Assembly (NCBI GenBank): GCA_934589065.1
Contig: CAKTNN010000004.1
Coordinates: 1-64,000 of the forward strand
Direction: 5' to 3'
DNA from: an uncultured Oscillospiraceae bacterium
GTDB taxonomy: Bacteria; Bacillota; Clostridia; Oscillospirales; Oscillospiraceae
Length of the DNA stretch: 64,000 nt
The position numbers and the translations under genes were made by a program. Positions within the stretch are counted from its first letter, which is position 1. Each line of letters begins with the position of its first letter. Shown here one piece after another: positions 50,482 through 59,431 of the stretch. The notes below the pieces were generated by a model. The model was not told the DNA's origin. It saw only the letters and a program-made list of their open reading frames with translations, and searched no databases.

Positions 50482-51351
50482 ATGGTGATTGGTTTCGTTG
50501 GGTTCGGAGAAGCGAACTCTTCCATTGCCCAGGGGCTGCGTGAAGAGGGCGCACAGGAGCTTGTCTGTTACGATGCCATGCAGGCAGATCCCCGGTTCCG
50601 GGAAAAGATTGCCCAAAAGGCAGCGTCCTGCGGAGCAAAACAGCTGGAGAGCGGAGCAGAGGTTTGCCGGAAAGCGGATATTGTCATCTCCGGGACACCC
50701 TCCTCTTTTGCTTTGGGCGCGGCAGAGCAGGCAAGTGCCGGGGCACATCCGGGACTGATTTACATCGATGTGTCCACTGCAACGCCCAAGGATAAAAAGC
50801 GGATGGCACAGCTGCTGGATGGCAAGGGGGCAGCCTTTGTAGACGGCGCAATGATGGGGACGCTCCTGAAGGATCGGCACCGGGTGCCGATGCTGCTGTG
50901 CGGCAGCGGCGCGGAGAATTTTAAACGGGCGATGGAGCCGTACAATATGCGCTTGACGGTTGTGCAGGGGGAGCCGGGGACGGCGACCAGCATCAAGTTT
51001 ATCCGCAGTATTACCGCCAAGGGCCTGAGCTGCCTGCTGATTGAATCCTTCCAGGCAGCCAAGAAGTTCGGCGTTGTGGACACCATTCAGGAATCCTTTC
51101 TGGATTCCTTCGGCCCGGGCTTTCAGAAAATCATGGATGGGTATATTTCCGGCGCGGTGCTTCATGCCAACCGTCGGGAGCATGAAATGCAGAACGTTGT
51201 GGATTTCCTTAAGAGCGAGGGCTTGCCCTGCAATATGGCGGATGCAACCCGGGAGAAGCTCAAATGGATTGACGACAATCGCGTGAAAGACCTGTTTCCC
51301 GATGGCGTGCCCAGAGATTTTCGGAAGGTTCTGGATGGCTGGGATGTGTAA
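50482..51351 (+). CDS. NAD-dependent beta-hydroxyacid dehydrogenase-like protein
   Basis: A 289-residue enzyme with a Rossmann start (VIGFVGFGEANSSIAQGL) of the 6-phosphogluconate/3-hydroxyisobutyrate dehydrogenase group. A C-terminal all-helical domain of the DUF1932 type (ATSIKFIRSITAKGLSCLL, with the catalytic lysine) follows. It would oxidise or reduce a beta-hydroxyacid. The start ATG 50482 follows CAGGAGGT. It is the first gene of the operon. Confidence 0.87.
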   Translation: MVIGFVGFGEANSSIAQGLREEGAQELVCYDAMQADPRFREKIAQKAASCGAKQLESGAEVCRKADIVISGTPSSFALGAAEQASAGAHPGLIYIDVSTATPKDKKRMAQLLDGKGAAFVDGAMMGTLLKDRHRVPMLLCGSGAENFKRAMEPYNMRLTVVQGEPGTATSIKFIRSITAKGLSCLLIESFQAAKKFGVVDTIQESFLDSFGPGFQKIMDGYISGAVLHANRREHEMQNVVDFLKSEGLPCNMADATREKLKWIDDNRVKDLFPDGVPRDFRKVLDGWDV

Positions 51352-51364
51352 GGAGGGATAAACG

Positions 51365-51871
51365 ATGATTAAAATAAAAGTGCCCTACCGTGGCCCCAGG
51401 TTAAACCTGAAAGCGGGAGATCTGGTGGAGTTTACGGGGACGATTTACTGCGGACGGGATATGGTTTTGCCCAAGGTGGTGGAGGCAGCCGAAAACGGTA
51501 CCCTGGGTCAGTATGATATTGATCTGGAGGGCGCGGTGATTTTTCATACAGCGGTTAGCTGTGCGGGCATTGCCCCCACAACCAGCAGCAAGCCGGAAAT
51601 TCAGGGCTCGATTCTTCCACTGTCCAGGCATGGCGCGTTGTTCCATCTGGGCAAAGGACTGATTTCTAAGGAGACAGTGGAGGAAATGAAGGAGCAGGGT
51701 TCTTATTTCCTGGTCACACCGCCGGTGGCGGCACTGCTGACGGCCCAGATGAGTGAATGCAAATGTGTTTTCCATTCGGAATATGGCATGGAAGGCTTCT
51801 ATAAAATCCAGGTTACGGATTTCCCTGCCATCGTCGCGGCTGCGGATGGCGAGACAATTTTCGCAAAGTGA
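51365..51871 (+). CDS. Fe-S hydro-lyase, beta subunit (class I fumarase/tartrate dehydratase type)
   Basis: A 168-residue protein matching the beta (C-terminal) part of class I fumarases and L-tartrate dehydratase. It has GTIYCGRDMVLPKVVE, FHTAVSCAGIAPTTSSKPEI and a helical end (HSEYGMEGFYKIQVTDFPAI). It pairs with the alpha subunit encoded just downstream. The order beta before alpha is less usual. The hydroxyacid substrate is undetermined. Confidence 0.88.
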   Translation: MIKIKVPYRGPRLNLKAGDLVEFTGTIYCGRDMVLPKVVEAAENGTLGQYDIDLEGAVIFHTAVSCAGIAPTTSSKPEIQGSILPLSRHGALFHLGKGLISKETVEEMKEQGSYFLVTPPVAALLTAQMSECKCVFHSEYGMEGFYKIQVTDFPAIVAAADGETIFAK

Positions 51872-51881
51872 GGACAAGACG

Positions 51882-52745
51882 ATGCTGACAACGGAACAGA
51901 TTATAGAGGATGTTGCCAATGCCGTGGTAGAGGCCAGCTCCCATTGGCGGGAAGATCAGAAGAAATGCTGGGCCTGCGCAGCCGAGAAGGAGACTCAGGA
52001 AAGCGCCCGCTGGGCGATGGACAATTTCCTGCGGAATGCCGAGGCGGCAGACTTGCACCACAGCGCGCTGTGTGATGATACGGGAACACCGCACCCCTTC
52101 CTGGAAATTGGAGATGAGGCGGTTCTTCCGGCAGGCTTTTTGCAGGCGATGGAGGCGGGAATCCGCCTGGGTATGAACCGGGTGCCCACCCGCCCTATGG
52201 GCGTAAGGGGCAATGACCTGGAACGGATTGACCAGAGCCAGGGCCTGTATGAGGAGCCCGGGATGCTTTTGCCGGCACCTACCCAAATCCGCAGGGTGCC
52301 CGGAAACAAAATCCGATTTACCATCCTGATGCTGGGGGGCGGCCCGGAAATCCGCAGCAAGACCCAGCCCATCTTCCATTTGCATTCGGTAGACCATGTG
52401 GTGGAGGAAATGATTCAGTGGGCAATTCCGCAGGTGGCTGCACTGGGCTGTCAGCCCTGCACCCTGTCCTTCGGCCTGGGGCGCACAGCCTGTGAGGCAT
52501 CCTCCCTTTCTCTGGAGGCAATGAAGGACGGTCGCTACGATGTGCAGAACGAGATGGAACGGAAAATTACCGATGCGGTAAACGCGGCAGGGATTGGCCC
52601 CATTGGGCTGGGCGGAAAAACCTCCGTCCTGGCAACTTTTATTAAAATCGGACACATGCGTGCCAGCGGCTTCCGTGTGGTTTCCATGCGGCCCAATTGC
52701 TGTATGGAAATCCGCAAAAGCAGCAGGGAATGGGAAAGTGTGTAA
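51882..52745 (+). CDS. Fe-S hydro-lyase, alpha subunit (class I fumarase/tartrate dehydratase type)
   Basis: A 287-residue subunit expected to bind the [4Fe-4S] cluster. Conserved cysteines appear in SALCDDTGTPHPF, GCQPCTLSFGLGRTAC and RPNCCMEIRK. It dehydrates a hydroxydicarboxylate or hydrates its unsaturated form. ATG 51882 follows GAGGAC, 10 bp after the beta gene. Confidence 0.88.
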   Translation: MLTTEQIIEDVANAVVEASSHWREDQKKCWACAAEKETQESARWAMDNFLRNAEAADLHHSALCDDTGTPHPFLEIGDEAVLPAGFLQAMEAGIRLGMNRVPTRPMGVRGNDLERIDQSQGLYEEPGMLLPAPTQIRRVPGNKIRFTILMLGGGPEIRSKTQPIFHLHSVDHVVEEMIQWAIPQVAALGCQPCTLSFGLGRTACEASSLSLEAMKDGRYDVQNEMERKITDAVNAAGIGPIGLGGKTSVLATFIKIGHMRASGFRVVSMRPNCCMEIRKSSREWESV

Positions 52746-52757
52746 GGAGGTAAGGCG

Positions 52758-53651
52758 ATGAAAGAATTAATCCAGGGAGCCTATGATCTGCACGTCCATT
52801 CCGCTCCGGATGTTATGCCCCGGAAACTGGACGATCTGGAAATGGGACAGCGGATTGCGGACTCCGGGATGGCGGGCTATGCAATGAAATCCCACTATTT
52901 CTGCACGGCAGAGCGGGCGGCTCTGGCAAAAAAGATTCACCCGGACTGCGATTACATTGGCACCGTTACATTAAACGGCTCTGTCGGCGGCATCAATCCC
53001 ATGGCAGTGGAGATGGCGGCAAGGGCCGGGGCGAGGCTTTTGTGGTTCCCAACCTGCGATGGCGCCTACGAGCAGGCCCATACCTTTACCGGGGATCCCA
53101 ATAAGAAGCTGCCCTTCTGGGCCGGAATTGTGCTGGAAATGAAGAAAGAGGGCATCAGTGCGCCGCCCATCAGCATCCTGGATGACCGGGGACAGTTGAC
53201 GGAAGACACCCACAAGGTGCTGGATATTATTGCAAAGTACAATATGATCCTGACGACCGGCCATATTTCCCATGAGGAAACCTTTGCCCTGGTAAAGGCG
53301 GCGGCAATGGAGCATCAGATTAAGAACATCATCATTACCCATGTGGATTTCCCCACTACCTACTACACGGTAGAGGAGCAAAAAAAGCTGGCGGATTTTG
53401 GCGCGTATATGGAGCACTGCTATACCACCTATGCAACAAAGAAGGTGGACTACGCAGTGACGCTGGAAATGATTCGCGCCATGGGTCCGGAGCACGTGGT
53501 GGTTTCTACGGATCTGGGACAGCCTGCGGGGATTTACCCGGATGAGGGAATGGAGGCCTTCGCAACTGCGCTGTACCGGGATGGCTTTACCGCGGAGCAG
53601 GTTCGGCAGATGACGGTTTATAATCAGCGCAAGCTGCTGGGAAAGGAATGA
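52758..53651 (+). CDS. DUF6282-family metal-dependent hydrolase-like protein
   Basis: A 297-residue amidohydrolase-like barrel. The metal-site motifs are YDLHVHSAPD at 9-18, TTGHISHEE and IITHVDFP in the middle and STDLGQ near the end. These proteins are found in catabolic clusters, and the precise reaction is unknown. It might open a lactone or hydrolyse an amide. The overlap-free spacing of 12 bp places it in the operon. Confidence 0.83.
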   Translation: MKELIQGAYDLHVHSAPDVMPRKLDDLEMGQRIADSGMAGYAMKSHYFCTAERAALAKKIHPDCDYIGTVTLNGSVGGINPMAVEMAARAGARLLWFPTCDGAYEQAHTFTGDPNKKLPFWAGIVLEMKKEGISAPPISILDDRGQLTEDTHKVLDIIAKYNMILTTGHISHEETFALVKAAAMEHQIKNIIITHVDFPTTYYTVEEQKKLADFGAYMEHCYTTYATKKVDYAVTLEMIRAMGPEHVVVSTDLGQPAGIYPDEGMEAFATALYRDGFTAEQVRQMTVYNQRKLLGKE

Positions 53652-53655
53652 ATCT

Positions 53656-54390
53656 ATGATTGACGGAAAGAGAATGCTGGTGGTCAGCGCGCACGCCGCA
53701 GATTATGTGTGGCGAGCCGGGGGCACAATTGCCAAATACATTAGCCATGGCGCCCAGGTCGATTTGGTGGTGCTGAGCTTTGGCGGTCGGGGAGAATCCA
53801 ATGACCTGTGGAAGCAGCCCGGTGCAACGGCGGAGTCGGTAAAGGCGGCGCGGAAAGCGGAGACGGAGGCGGCAGCGGAAATCCTGGGCATCCAAAACAT
53901 GGAGCTCTGGGATTTGCAGGATTACCCCATTGTGACCGACGAGGCACTGACGGAGCGCCTGGTAAGGAAAATCCGCACGGTACGCCCGGACATCATTCTG
54001 ACCCACGACCGGAATGGAGCAGATGTGCTGAATCCGGATCACAACCGTGTGAGCCAGTGGGTATTCCAGTGCAGCATTTTGGCGAATTCTGCCGGTGTCC
54101 GCACGGAGGGGCTGCCGAACACCAAACAGATGCGGCTGTTTGGCTTTGAACCCCACCAGACGGAGCTATCTAAATTTGTTCCCGGCTCTTTTGTAGACAT
54201 CACGGAAGTCTACGAGCAGAAGGTGGCAGCGATGAAGTGCTTTAAGGCGCAGAGCCACCTGATTCAGTACTATACCGATCGGGCGTTTCTGCGGGGCAAC
54301 CACGCCAGACGGATATCCGGAAACCAGAATTATAAATATGCGGAGTGCTTTTCCAACTTTTTCCCGGTGGTGGGAGAGGAACTGTATTAA
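53656..54390 (+). CDS. PIG-L/LmbE-family enzyme, 4-oxalomesaconate hydratase (GalB)-like
   Basis: A 244-residue zinc enzyme. The usual AHPDD motif of PIG-L deacetylases is replaced by VSAHAADYVWRAGG (His13, Asp16). This variant is characteristic of GalB, the 4-oxalomesaconate hydratase of gallate degradation. NPDHNRVSQW supplies the third ligand. A CHA-aldolase-like gene and a tautomerase-like gene in the same operon support this reading. A plain deacetylase is less likely. Confidence 0.78.
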   Translation: MIDGKRMLVVSAHAADYVWRAGGTIAKYISHGAQVDLVVLSFGGRGESNDLWKQPGATAESVKAARKAETEAAAEILGIQNMELWDLQDYPIVTDEALTERLVRKIRTVRPDIILTHDRNGADVLNPDHNRVSQWVFQCSILANSAGVRTEGLPNTKQMRLFGFEPHQTELSKFVPGSFVDITEVYEQKVAAMKCFKAQSHLIQYYTDRAFLRGNHARRISGNQNYKYAECFSNFFPVVGEELY

Positions 54391-54444
54391 CTGCCGGAAG
54401 CGTTTGACAACGGCATAAACTGAAAAAGAAAGAAGGAAACAAAA

Positions 54445-55485
54445 ATGAAAGCAACAAAGAAACTGTTCGCCCTCATCCTCGCCGCTGCAATGGTGTTATC
54501 TCTTGCCGCCTGCGGCTCCGGCGGAACATCCGAAACGGTTGCCAGTGTCTCTGCGGGGACGCAAACCGCCGGTGAAACCGCTGCCGTTTCCGATAAGCAC
54601 TATGATATCACCCTGGGCACTGCCGGAACCACCGGTACCTATTATGTGGTGGGTGCTGCCATTGCCAATGCAGTAAATACCGTGAACCCGAACCTGACCG
54701 TGGTTGCCCAGGCAACCAATGGCGGCGTTGAGAACATCAACCTGATTCTTTCCGGAGATATGGAAATGGGCTTTACCAATGCGGATGCAGCCTACTGGTC
54801 CTGCTACGGCGGCGGCTCCGGATTCTATTCCAGCTACGCCAGTGCCGGGGATGTGAGAGGCGTGATGCGTCTGTACGAAAGCCAGGGACACATGATTACC
54901 ACCGCCAATTCCAGCATCAATACCTATGCCGATCTGGTGGGCAAGAAGGTTTGCCTTGGCCCTCCCAGTTCAACCATTCCGGCTATGTCCATTGCCATTC
55001 TGGAAGCCTATGGCATTGACGTGGAAAAGGATATCGAGGCCAGCTATTACTCGATTGCAGAGGGCCTGGAAAAACTGGCAGACGGCGTAATTGATGCCAC
55101 CTTCTTTGTAGCCAGCGCGCCGGCCTCCGGCCTTACCAGCCAGGCGGCAACTACTGCGCTGAAGTTTGTGGATGCCGATCCCAATATCCTTGCAAAGGTT
55201 GTGGAGCAGTACCCCTACTACTCGGAAACCACCACCAAGGATGGGGCTTACCCCACGATGAACACCGTGAATACCCTGAAAATCTATACGGAAATCGTAT
55301 GCGGCGCGAATGTGCCGGAGGAAGCGGTTTACCAGTTTGTAAAGGCTGTCGTGGAGAACGCCGACACCTATGTGGATGCCCACGTTGCCTGCCAGGAAAT
55401 CAACGGCGAAACTGCCTGCCAGTCTGCCGCACAGCTCCATCCCGGTGCTGAACGCTATTACCGGGAGGCGGGCCTGATTCAGTAA
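54445..55485 (+). CDS. TAXI-family TRAP transporter solute-binding lipoprotein
   Basis: A 346-residue binding protein. The signal peptide ends in lipobox LAAC (residue 21 region), followed by a Ser/Thr-rich linker and the TAXI domain (ITLGTAGTTGTYYVVGAAIA, ANGGVENI-type segment, LVGKKVCLGPPSS). It captures an organic acid outside the membrane for the fused permease downstream. ATG 54445 follows AAGAAGGAAA. Confidence 0.92.
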   Translation: MKATKKLFALILAAAMVLSLAACGSGGTSETVASVSAGTQTAGETAAVSDKHYDITLGTAGTTGTYYVVGAAIANAVNTVNPNLTVVAQATNGGVENINLILSGDMEMGFTNADAAYWSCYGGGSGFYSSYASAGDVRGVMRLYESQGHMITTANSSINTYADLVGKKVCLGPPSSTIPAMSIAILEAYGIDVEKDIEASYYSIAEGLEKLADGVIDATFFVASAPASGLTSQAATTALKFVDADPNILAKVVEQYPYYSETTTKDGAYPTMNTVNTLKIYTEIVCGANVPEEAVYQFVKAVVENADTYVDAHVACQEINGETACQSAAQLHPGAERYYREAGLIQ

Positions 55486-55490
55486 GGATA

Positions 55491-55517
55491 GGGAGCCAGG
55501 GCACTGCCCTGGCTCCC
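55491..55517 (+). terminator. Hairpin after the TAXI binding-protein gene
   Basis: GGGAGCCAGGGC (55491-55502) pairs with GCCCTGGCTCCC (55506-55517) around a 3-nt loop, with no T run. It resembles the hairpin after the galactan binding protein and may raise binding-protein yield. Confidence 0.65.
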
Positions 55518-55606
55518 GGCCCAAAGGCGCGAGGGAATATCTGTGGATGCCGCGGCGATTCCCTTGTGCCTGTGGGCAGAAACAACACGATATGAGAGGT
55601 GCAAAA

Positions 55607-57475
55607 ATGGAAGAAAACAAAAGCAAGTATCAGCAGATGGTGGATATCATTGCACTGGTCATTGCATCGGGGCTGTGTATCTTCCAGTTATATTCTGCAT
55701 CCTTCGGCACATGGTCATCCTTTGTGCTGTCTGCCGTGCATTGGGGCGTCATCGGCAGCTACATCATTCTGCGCAATCCTACAAAAGTAAAGGGCATCGG
55801 CCCGGTGATCGACTGGGTGATGATTGCCGCAACGGTGTTTATCTGCATTTATCAGATTCAGATGCAGGAGCGCATGGTCATGTCTGCGGGCTTCTACACC
55901 AATATGGATGTGGTGGTAGGCATTATTGCCGTGCTCCTGGTGCTGGAAGTCGGTCGCCGCTCCGTTGGAAAGATTCTGCCGATTATCTGCATTCTGTTCC
56001 TGGCCTATTGCTACTTCGGTCATTATGTACCGGGTATGCTGAAAACCGCACGGTTTACCATCAAGCGGATTGCGGTGTTTATTTACACCTCCAGTGACGG
56101 CCTGTTCGGGCAAACCATTTATGTCAGCGCCAAGTATATTTTTCTGTTTATTCTCTTTGGCAGCATTTTGGAGCTTACCGGTGCAGGCAAGTGGTTCGTG
56201 GATCTGGCCTATGCGGCTGTGGGAAAATCCCGGGGCGGCCCTGCTCAGGCAGCCGTGTATTCCAGTATGCTGATGGGCACGATCAACGGCTCCGGCGCGG
56301 CAAACGTGGTGACTACCGGAACCTTTACGATCCCGCTGATGAAGAAAATCGGGCTAAAGCCCAGCACTGCCGGTGCTGTAGAGGCGGTTGCCTCCTCCGG
56401 CGGACAGATCATGCCCCCGGTTATGGGCGCGGTTGCCTTCCTGATGGCGGAAATGACCGGTATTGAGTATTCGGATATTGCCCTTGCGGCCCTTGTGCCT
56501 GCTCTGCTGTATTATGCAACCTTGTCCGTTTCCATTTATTTCATTGCCCGCAGGGACAATATTGCGGCTGCAGACCCCAGTGAAGTGCAGCCCTTGTGGC
56601 AGGTGTTCAAGTCCGGCTGGCCCTACGCCATTCCTCTGGTGGTGCTGGTTGCGCTGATTGTTGCAGGCTTTAGCGTGCAGATGTCTGCCTTCTACAGCAT
56701 CTGGGTTACTCTGGCGGTTGGCTTTGTTATGAACCGGAAGGAGATGACCGTTCAGAATATCCTCAAGGCCTTTGAGGGGACGGTTAAGAGCATTGCCCCG
56801 GTGGCGGCTGCCTGCATTCTGGCGGGTATCATTATGGGCTCTATGTCTCTGACCGGCTTTGGCCTGAAGATCAGCAGCCTGATTGAGCAGATTTCCGGCG
56901 GCAACCTGCTGTTTACGCTGATGCTTGCCATGTTTGCCAGCATCCTGCTGGGCATGGGCCTGCCCACCTCTGCGGCCTACATGGTGCTGGCGGTATTGGT
57001 TGCTCCTGCGCTGATTGATATGGGCGTTTCCAAACTGGCAGCACACCTGTTCCTGCTGTACTTTGGCGCACTGTCCACCATTACTCCCCCGGTTGCCCTG
57101 TCTGTGTTTGCTGCCTGCGGTATTTCCGGTGCCGGTGTGTGGGAGACGGGCTGGGAGTCCATTAAGCTGGCCTCCACCGGATTTATTATTCCCTTCATCT
57201 TTGCCGTTGACAATAGTCTTCTGCTGATTGGTACCCCTGGCGGCATTGCGTTTGCGGTGGTAACGGCATTCCTGGGCTGCGTCATTTTGTCCATGGCGGT
57301 TTCCGGCTGGATGATTCAGAAGATGAAGGTGCCCACCAGACTTTTGCTGCTGGCTGCCGGAATCATGCTGATTAATTCCGCCGTTTTCTGGCTGAACATC
57401 CTGGGCGCGGCAATTGCAGCAGCTGTCATTGCGATGCTGTACCTGAAGAATAAAAAGGAAATTGTAAAGGCGTAA
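55607..57475 (+). CDS. TRAP transporter fused permease (DctQM type)
   Basis: A 622-residue membrane protein that combines the small 4-span and large 12-span TRAP permease subunits. The N-terminal spans (residues ~12-140) correspond to DctQ and the rest to DctM. The latter carries GGPAQAAVYSSMLMGTINGSGAANV and GMGLPTSAAYMVLAVLVAP. It imports organic acid with Na+. ATG 55607 has GAGAGG upstream. An earlier in-frame ATG at 55592 overlaps that site. Confidence 0.92.
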   Translation: MEENKSKYQQMVDIIALVIASGLCIFQLYSASFGTWSSFVLSAVHWGVIGSYIILRNPTKVKGIGPVIDWVMIAATVFICIYQIQMQERMVMSAGFYTNMDVVVGIIAVLLVLEVGRRSVGKILPIICILFLAYCYFGHYVPGMLKTARFTIKRIAVFIYTSSDGLFGQTIYVSAKYIFLFILFGSILELTGAGKWFVDLAYAAVGKSRGGPAQAAVYSSMLMGTINGSGAANVVTTGTFTIPLMKKIGLKPSTAGAVEAVASSGGQIMPPVMGAVAFLMAEMTGIEYSDIALAALVPALLYYATLSVSIYFIARRDNIAAADPSEVQPLWQVFKSGWPYAIPLVVLVALIVAGFSVQMSAFYSIWVTLAVGFVMNRKEMTVQNILKAFEGTVKSIAPVAAACILAGIIMGSMSLTGFGLKISSLIEQISGGNLLFTLMLAMFASILLGMGLPTSAAYMVLAVLVAPALIDMGVSKLAAHLFLLYFGALSTITPPVALSVFAACGISGAGVWETGWESIKLASTGFIIPFIFAVDNSLLLIGTPGGIAFAVVTAFLGCVILSMAVSGWMIQKMKVPTRLLLLAAGIMLINSAVFWLNILGAAIAAAVIAMLYLKNKKEIVKA

Positions 57476-57505
57476 AATGAAATTCTCAGAAAGGACAAAG
57501 GAAAA

Positions 57506-58204
57506 ATGGAATATGATTATCGTCCGCTGCCGGAGCTGATTCCGGAGGATTTGCTGGCAAGAGCGGAGAAGCTGAGCTCGCCCAACATCTGCGATGGCCT
57601 GACAAAACTAAAACTGAACCCGGTTCACTACACCATGGATGCTGCAATCAAGCCGGTATGTGACAGTATGAAAATTGTAGCCACTGTTTCTACGGTGGAT
57701 ACCAAGGATGGGGATAACCTTCCGATCCATGTGGGAATTTACAATTGCAAGCCCGGCTATTGCCTGGTGGTTGCCGGTAAGGCAGCCGAGGAGCGGGCCT
57801 ATATGGGCGACCTGATGGGCGGTGCCGCCGCAGCCATTGGCCTGAGCGGCATTATTGTAGACGGATATATCCGGGACAAGCTGGGGCTGAGCGAAAACGG
57901 GATGCCTATGTTCAGCCGGGGCTATAAGCCCTCCAGCCCCTCTAAGATTGGCCCCGGGGCGATTAATACGCAGGTGGAGTGCGGCGGGGTGACCGTAAAG
58001 CCCGGGGATTTGATTGTTGCCGATGCAGACGGAATTGTCTGCGTGCCCAGAGAACTGATTGCCGATGTGCTGACCAAGGCGGAAGAGAAGATTGCCTACG
58101 AGGCAAAGCGGGTGGAGGCGATTGCAAACTACCGCCGGTGCAAGGCTGAGGGAACGGAACTGCCGGATCTCACCCCCGGTTGGGTAAAGGATATGCTGAA
58201 ATAA
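57506..58204 (+). CDS. RraA-family aldolase-like enzyme (HMG/CHA aldolase type)
   Basis: A 232-residue protein of the RraA/4-carboxy-4-hydroxy-2-oxoadipate aldolase family. It starts with SSPNICDGLTKL and has the metal and pyruvate site in GGAAAAIGLSGIIVDGYIRD, with PGDLIVADADGIVCVP. CHA aldolase splits 4-carboxy-4-hydroxy-2-oxoadipate to pyruvate and oxaloacetate. It would act after the GalB-like hydratase. AAAGGAAAA precedes ATG 57506. Confidence 0.85.
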   Translation: MEYDYRPLPELIPEDLLARAEKLSSPNICDGLTKLKLNPVHYTMDAAIKPVCDSMKIVATVSTVDTKDGDNLPIHVGIYNCKPGYCLVVAGKAAEERAYMGDLMGGAAAAIGLSGIIVDGYIRDKLGLSENGMPMFSRGYKPSSPSKIGPGAINTQVECGGVTVKPGDLIVADADGIVCVPRELIADVLTKAEEKIAYEAKRVEAIANYRRCKAEGTELPDLTPGWVKDMLK

Positions 58205-58220
58205 GCCTGGAGGGGAGTCT

Positions 58221-58424
58221 ATGCCGAGAGTGATCATCCAGATGGTGGAGGGCAGAAGCCTGGAAAAGAAGCGGGAACTGGTGAAAAATGTAACCGACAC
58301 CATGTCGGATACACTGGGTATTTCCAAAGACCGGATTTCCATTGTGCTCCACGAATTAACCGAGGATTCCCTGGCCCATGGCGGGGTGCTGTGGTGTGAC
58401 CGGGAAGTAAAACCCTTCGTATAG
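58221..58424 (+). CDS. 4-oxalocrotonate tautomerase-family protein
   Basis: A 67-residue protein. Met is followed by Pro (catalytic Pro1 after Met removal), then VIIQMVEGRSLEKKRELV. It would interconvert keto and enol forms of an oxo-acid, here perhaps 4-oxalomesaconate. It lies 16 bp after the aldolase gene, and the next gene starts one base after its stop. Confidence 0.87.
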   Translation: MPRVIIQMVEGRSLEKKRELVKNVTDTMSDTLGISKDRISIVLHELTEDSLAHGGVLWCDREVKPFV

Positions 58425-58425
58425 T

Positions 58426-59370
58426 ATGGAGAACCTGGTCTACAGCCTGAATGTGACGCTGCCGGTGTTTGCAATGCTTGCCATTGGATATCTCCTGCGG
58501 CAAATGAAGGTGATCGATGGGGCCTACGTTGTGGGCTCCAATCGCCTGACCTTCCGCGTACTGCTGCCGGTCATGCTGTTTAACAGTATGCGCTCCAGCG
58601 ATTTTACCAGTCATTTTGATCTGGGGTTTCTCCTGTATTGCGGGGGCTTCCTGGCTGTGTATGCTGCCGCACTGTGGCTGGTGTCGGCACAATTCATCCG
58701 GGACAGGGGGAAACTGGGCAGCTTCGTCCAGGGATGCTTCCGGGGAAACACGGCGGTTATTGGTTTGGCAATCGCTCAGAGCATCTATGGGGAACAGCTG
58801 GGCCCAATGCCTTTGATGCTTGGAGTGGCGATGGTATGCTACAATGTCTTTTCCGTAGTGATTCTTACCTGCTGTGGGCAAACAGCCGGGAAAGGGGGAA
58901 CCTTCCGCCGAGTGGGCAGGGAAATCCTGCGCAATCCCATTATCTGGGGAATTGCTTTGGGCCTTGCCTGCTCGCTGGGGAATATCCGGTTTCCAAATGC
59001 CGTCGAAAAGATTTTCTCCAACCTGGGAGGAGCTGCGGTGGTGGTTTCCCTGATTGCTGCGGGGGGCGGCTTTGACAGAAACAGCTTCCGGGGAGACATG
59101 GCGCTTATTGGCGCAGCCGTAGGCGTGAAGCTGGTGGTAATGCCCCTGCTGGCGCTGACCGGCGGGTACTTGCTGGGCTACCGAGGGGTGAGCCTGTTTT
59201 CCATCCTGGCAATGTCTGGGGTTTCCACAGCCACTACCAGCGCGGTTATGGCCCGGGAGCTTCAATGTGATGAGCCTCTGGCAATTCACATTTTGGCAGC
59301 GACAACGCTGTGCGTTTCCCTGACCATGACGCTGTGGGTGATGGTGCTGTCAAGCGCCGGGGTTCTTTAA
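58426..59370 (+). CDS. AEC-family auxin-efflux-carrier-like transporter
   Basis: A 314-residue, ten-span AEC permease. LPVFAMLAIGYLLRQMKVID at the start and FRGNTAVIGLAIAQ, IWGIALGLACSL and SGVSTATTSAVMA are typical. Family members carry malonate, malate or other carboxylates. As the operon's last gene it could move a product or second substrate. Confidence 0.88.
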   Translation: MENLVYSLNVTLPVFAMLAIGYLLRQMKVIDGAYVVGSNRLTFRVLLPVMLFNSMRSSDFTSHFDLGFLLYCGGFLAVYAAALWLVSAQFIRDRGKLGSFVQGCFRGNTAVIGLAIAQSIYGEQLGPMPLMLGVAMVCYNVFSVVILTCCGQTAGKGGTFRRVGREILRNPIIWGIALGLACSLGNIRFPNAVEKIFSNLGGAAVVVSLIAAGGGFDRNSFRGDMALIGAAVGVKLVVMPLLALTGGYLLGYRGVSLFSILAMSGVSTATTSAVMARELQCDEPLAIHILAATTLCVSLTMTLWVMVLSSAGVL

Positions 59371-59384
59371 AAACAAAACGAAAT

Positions 59385-59420
59385 GGCCTGCTGCAAGAAA
59401 AATTGCAGCAGGCCTGCTTG
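59385..59420 (+). terminator. Terminator of the LysR-controlled operon
   Basis: GGCCTGCTGCAA (59385-59396) pairs with TTGCAGCAGGCC (59403-59414), followed by TGCTTGTTTT. Confidence 0.85.
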
Positions 59421-59431
59421 TTTTGCCGATT

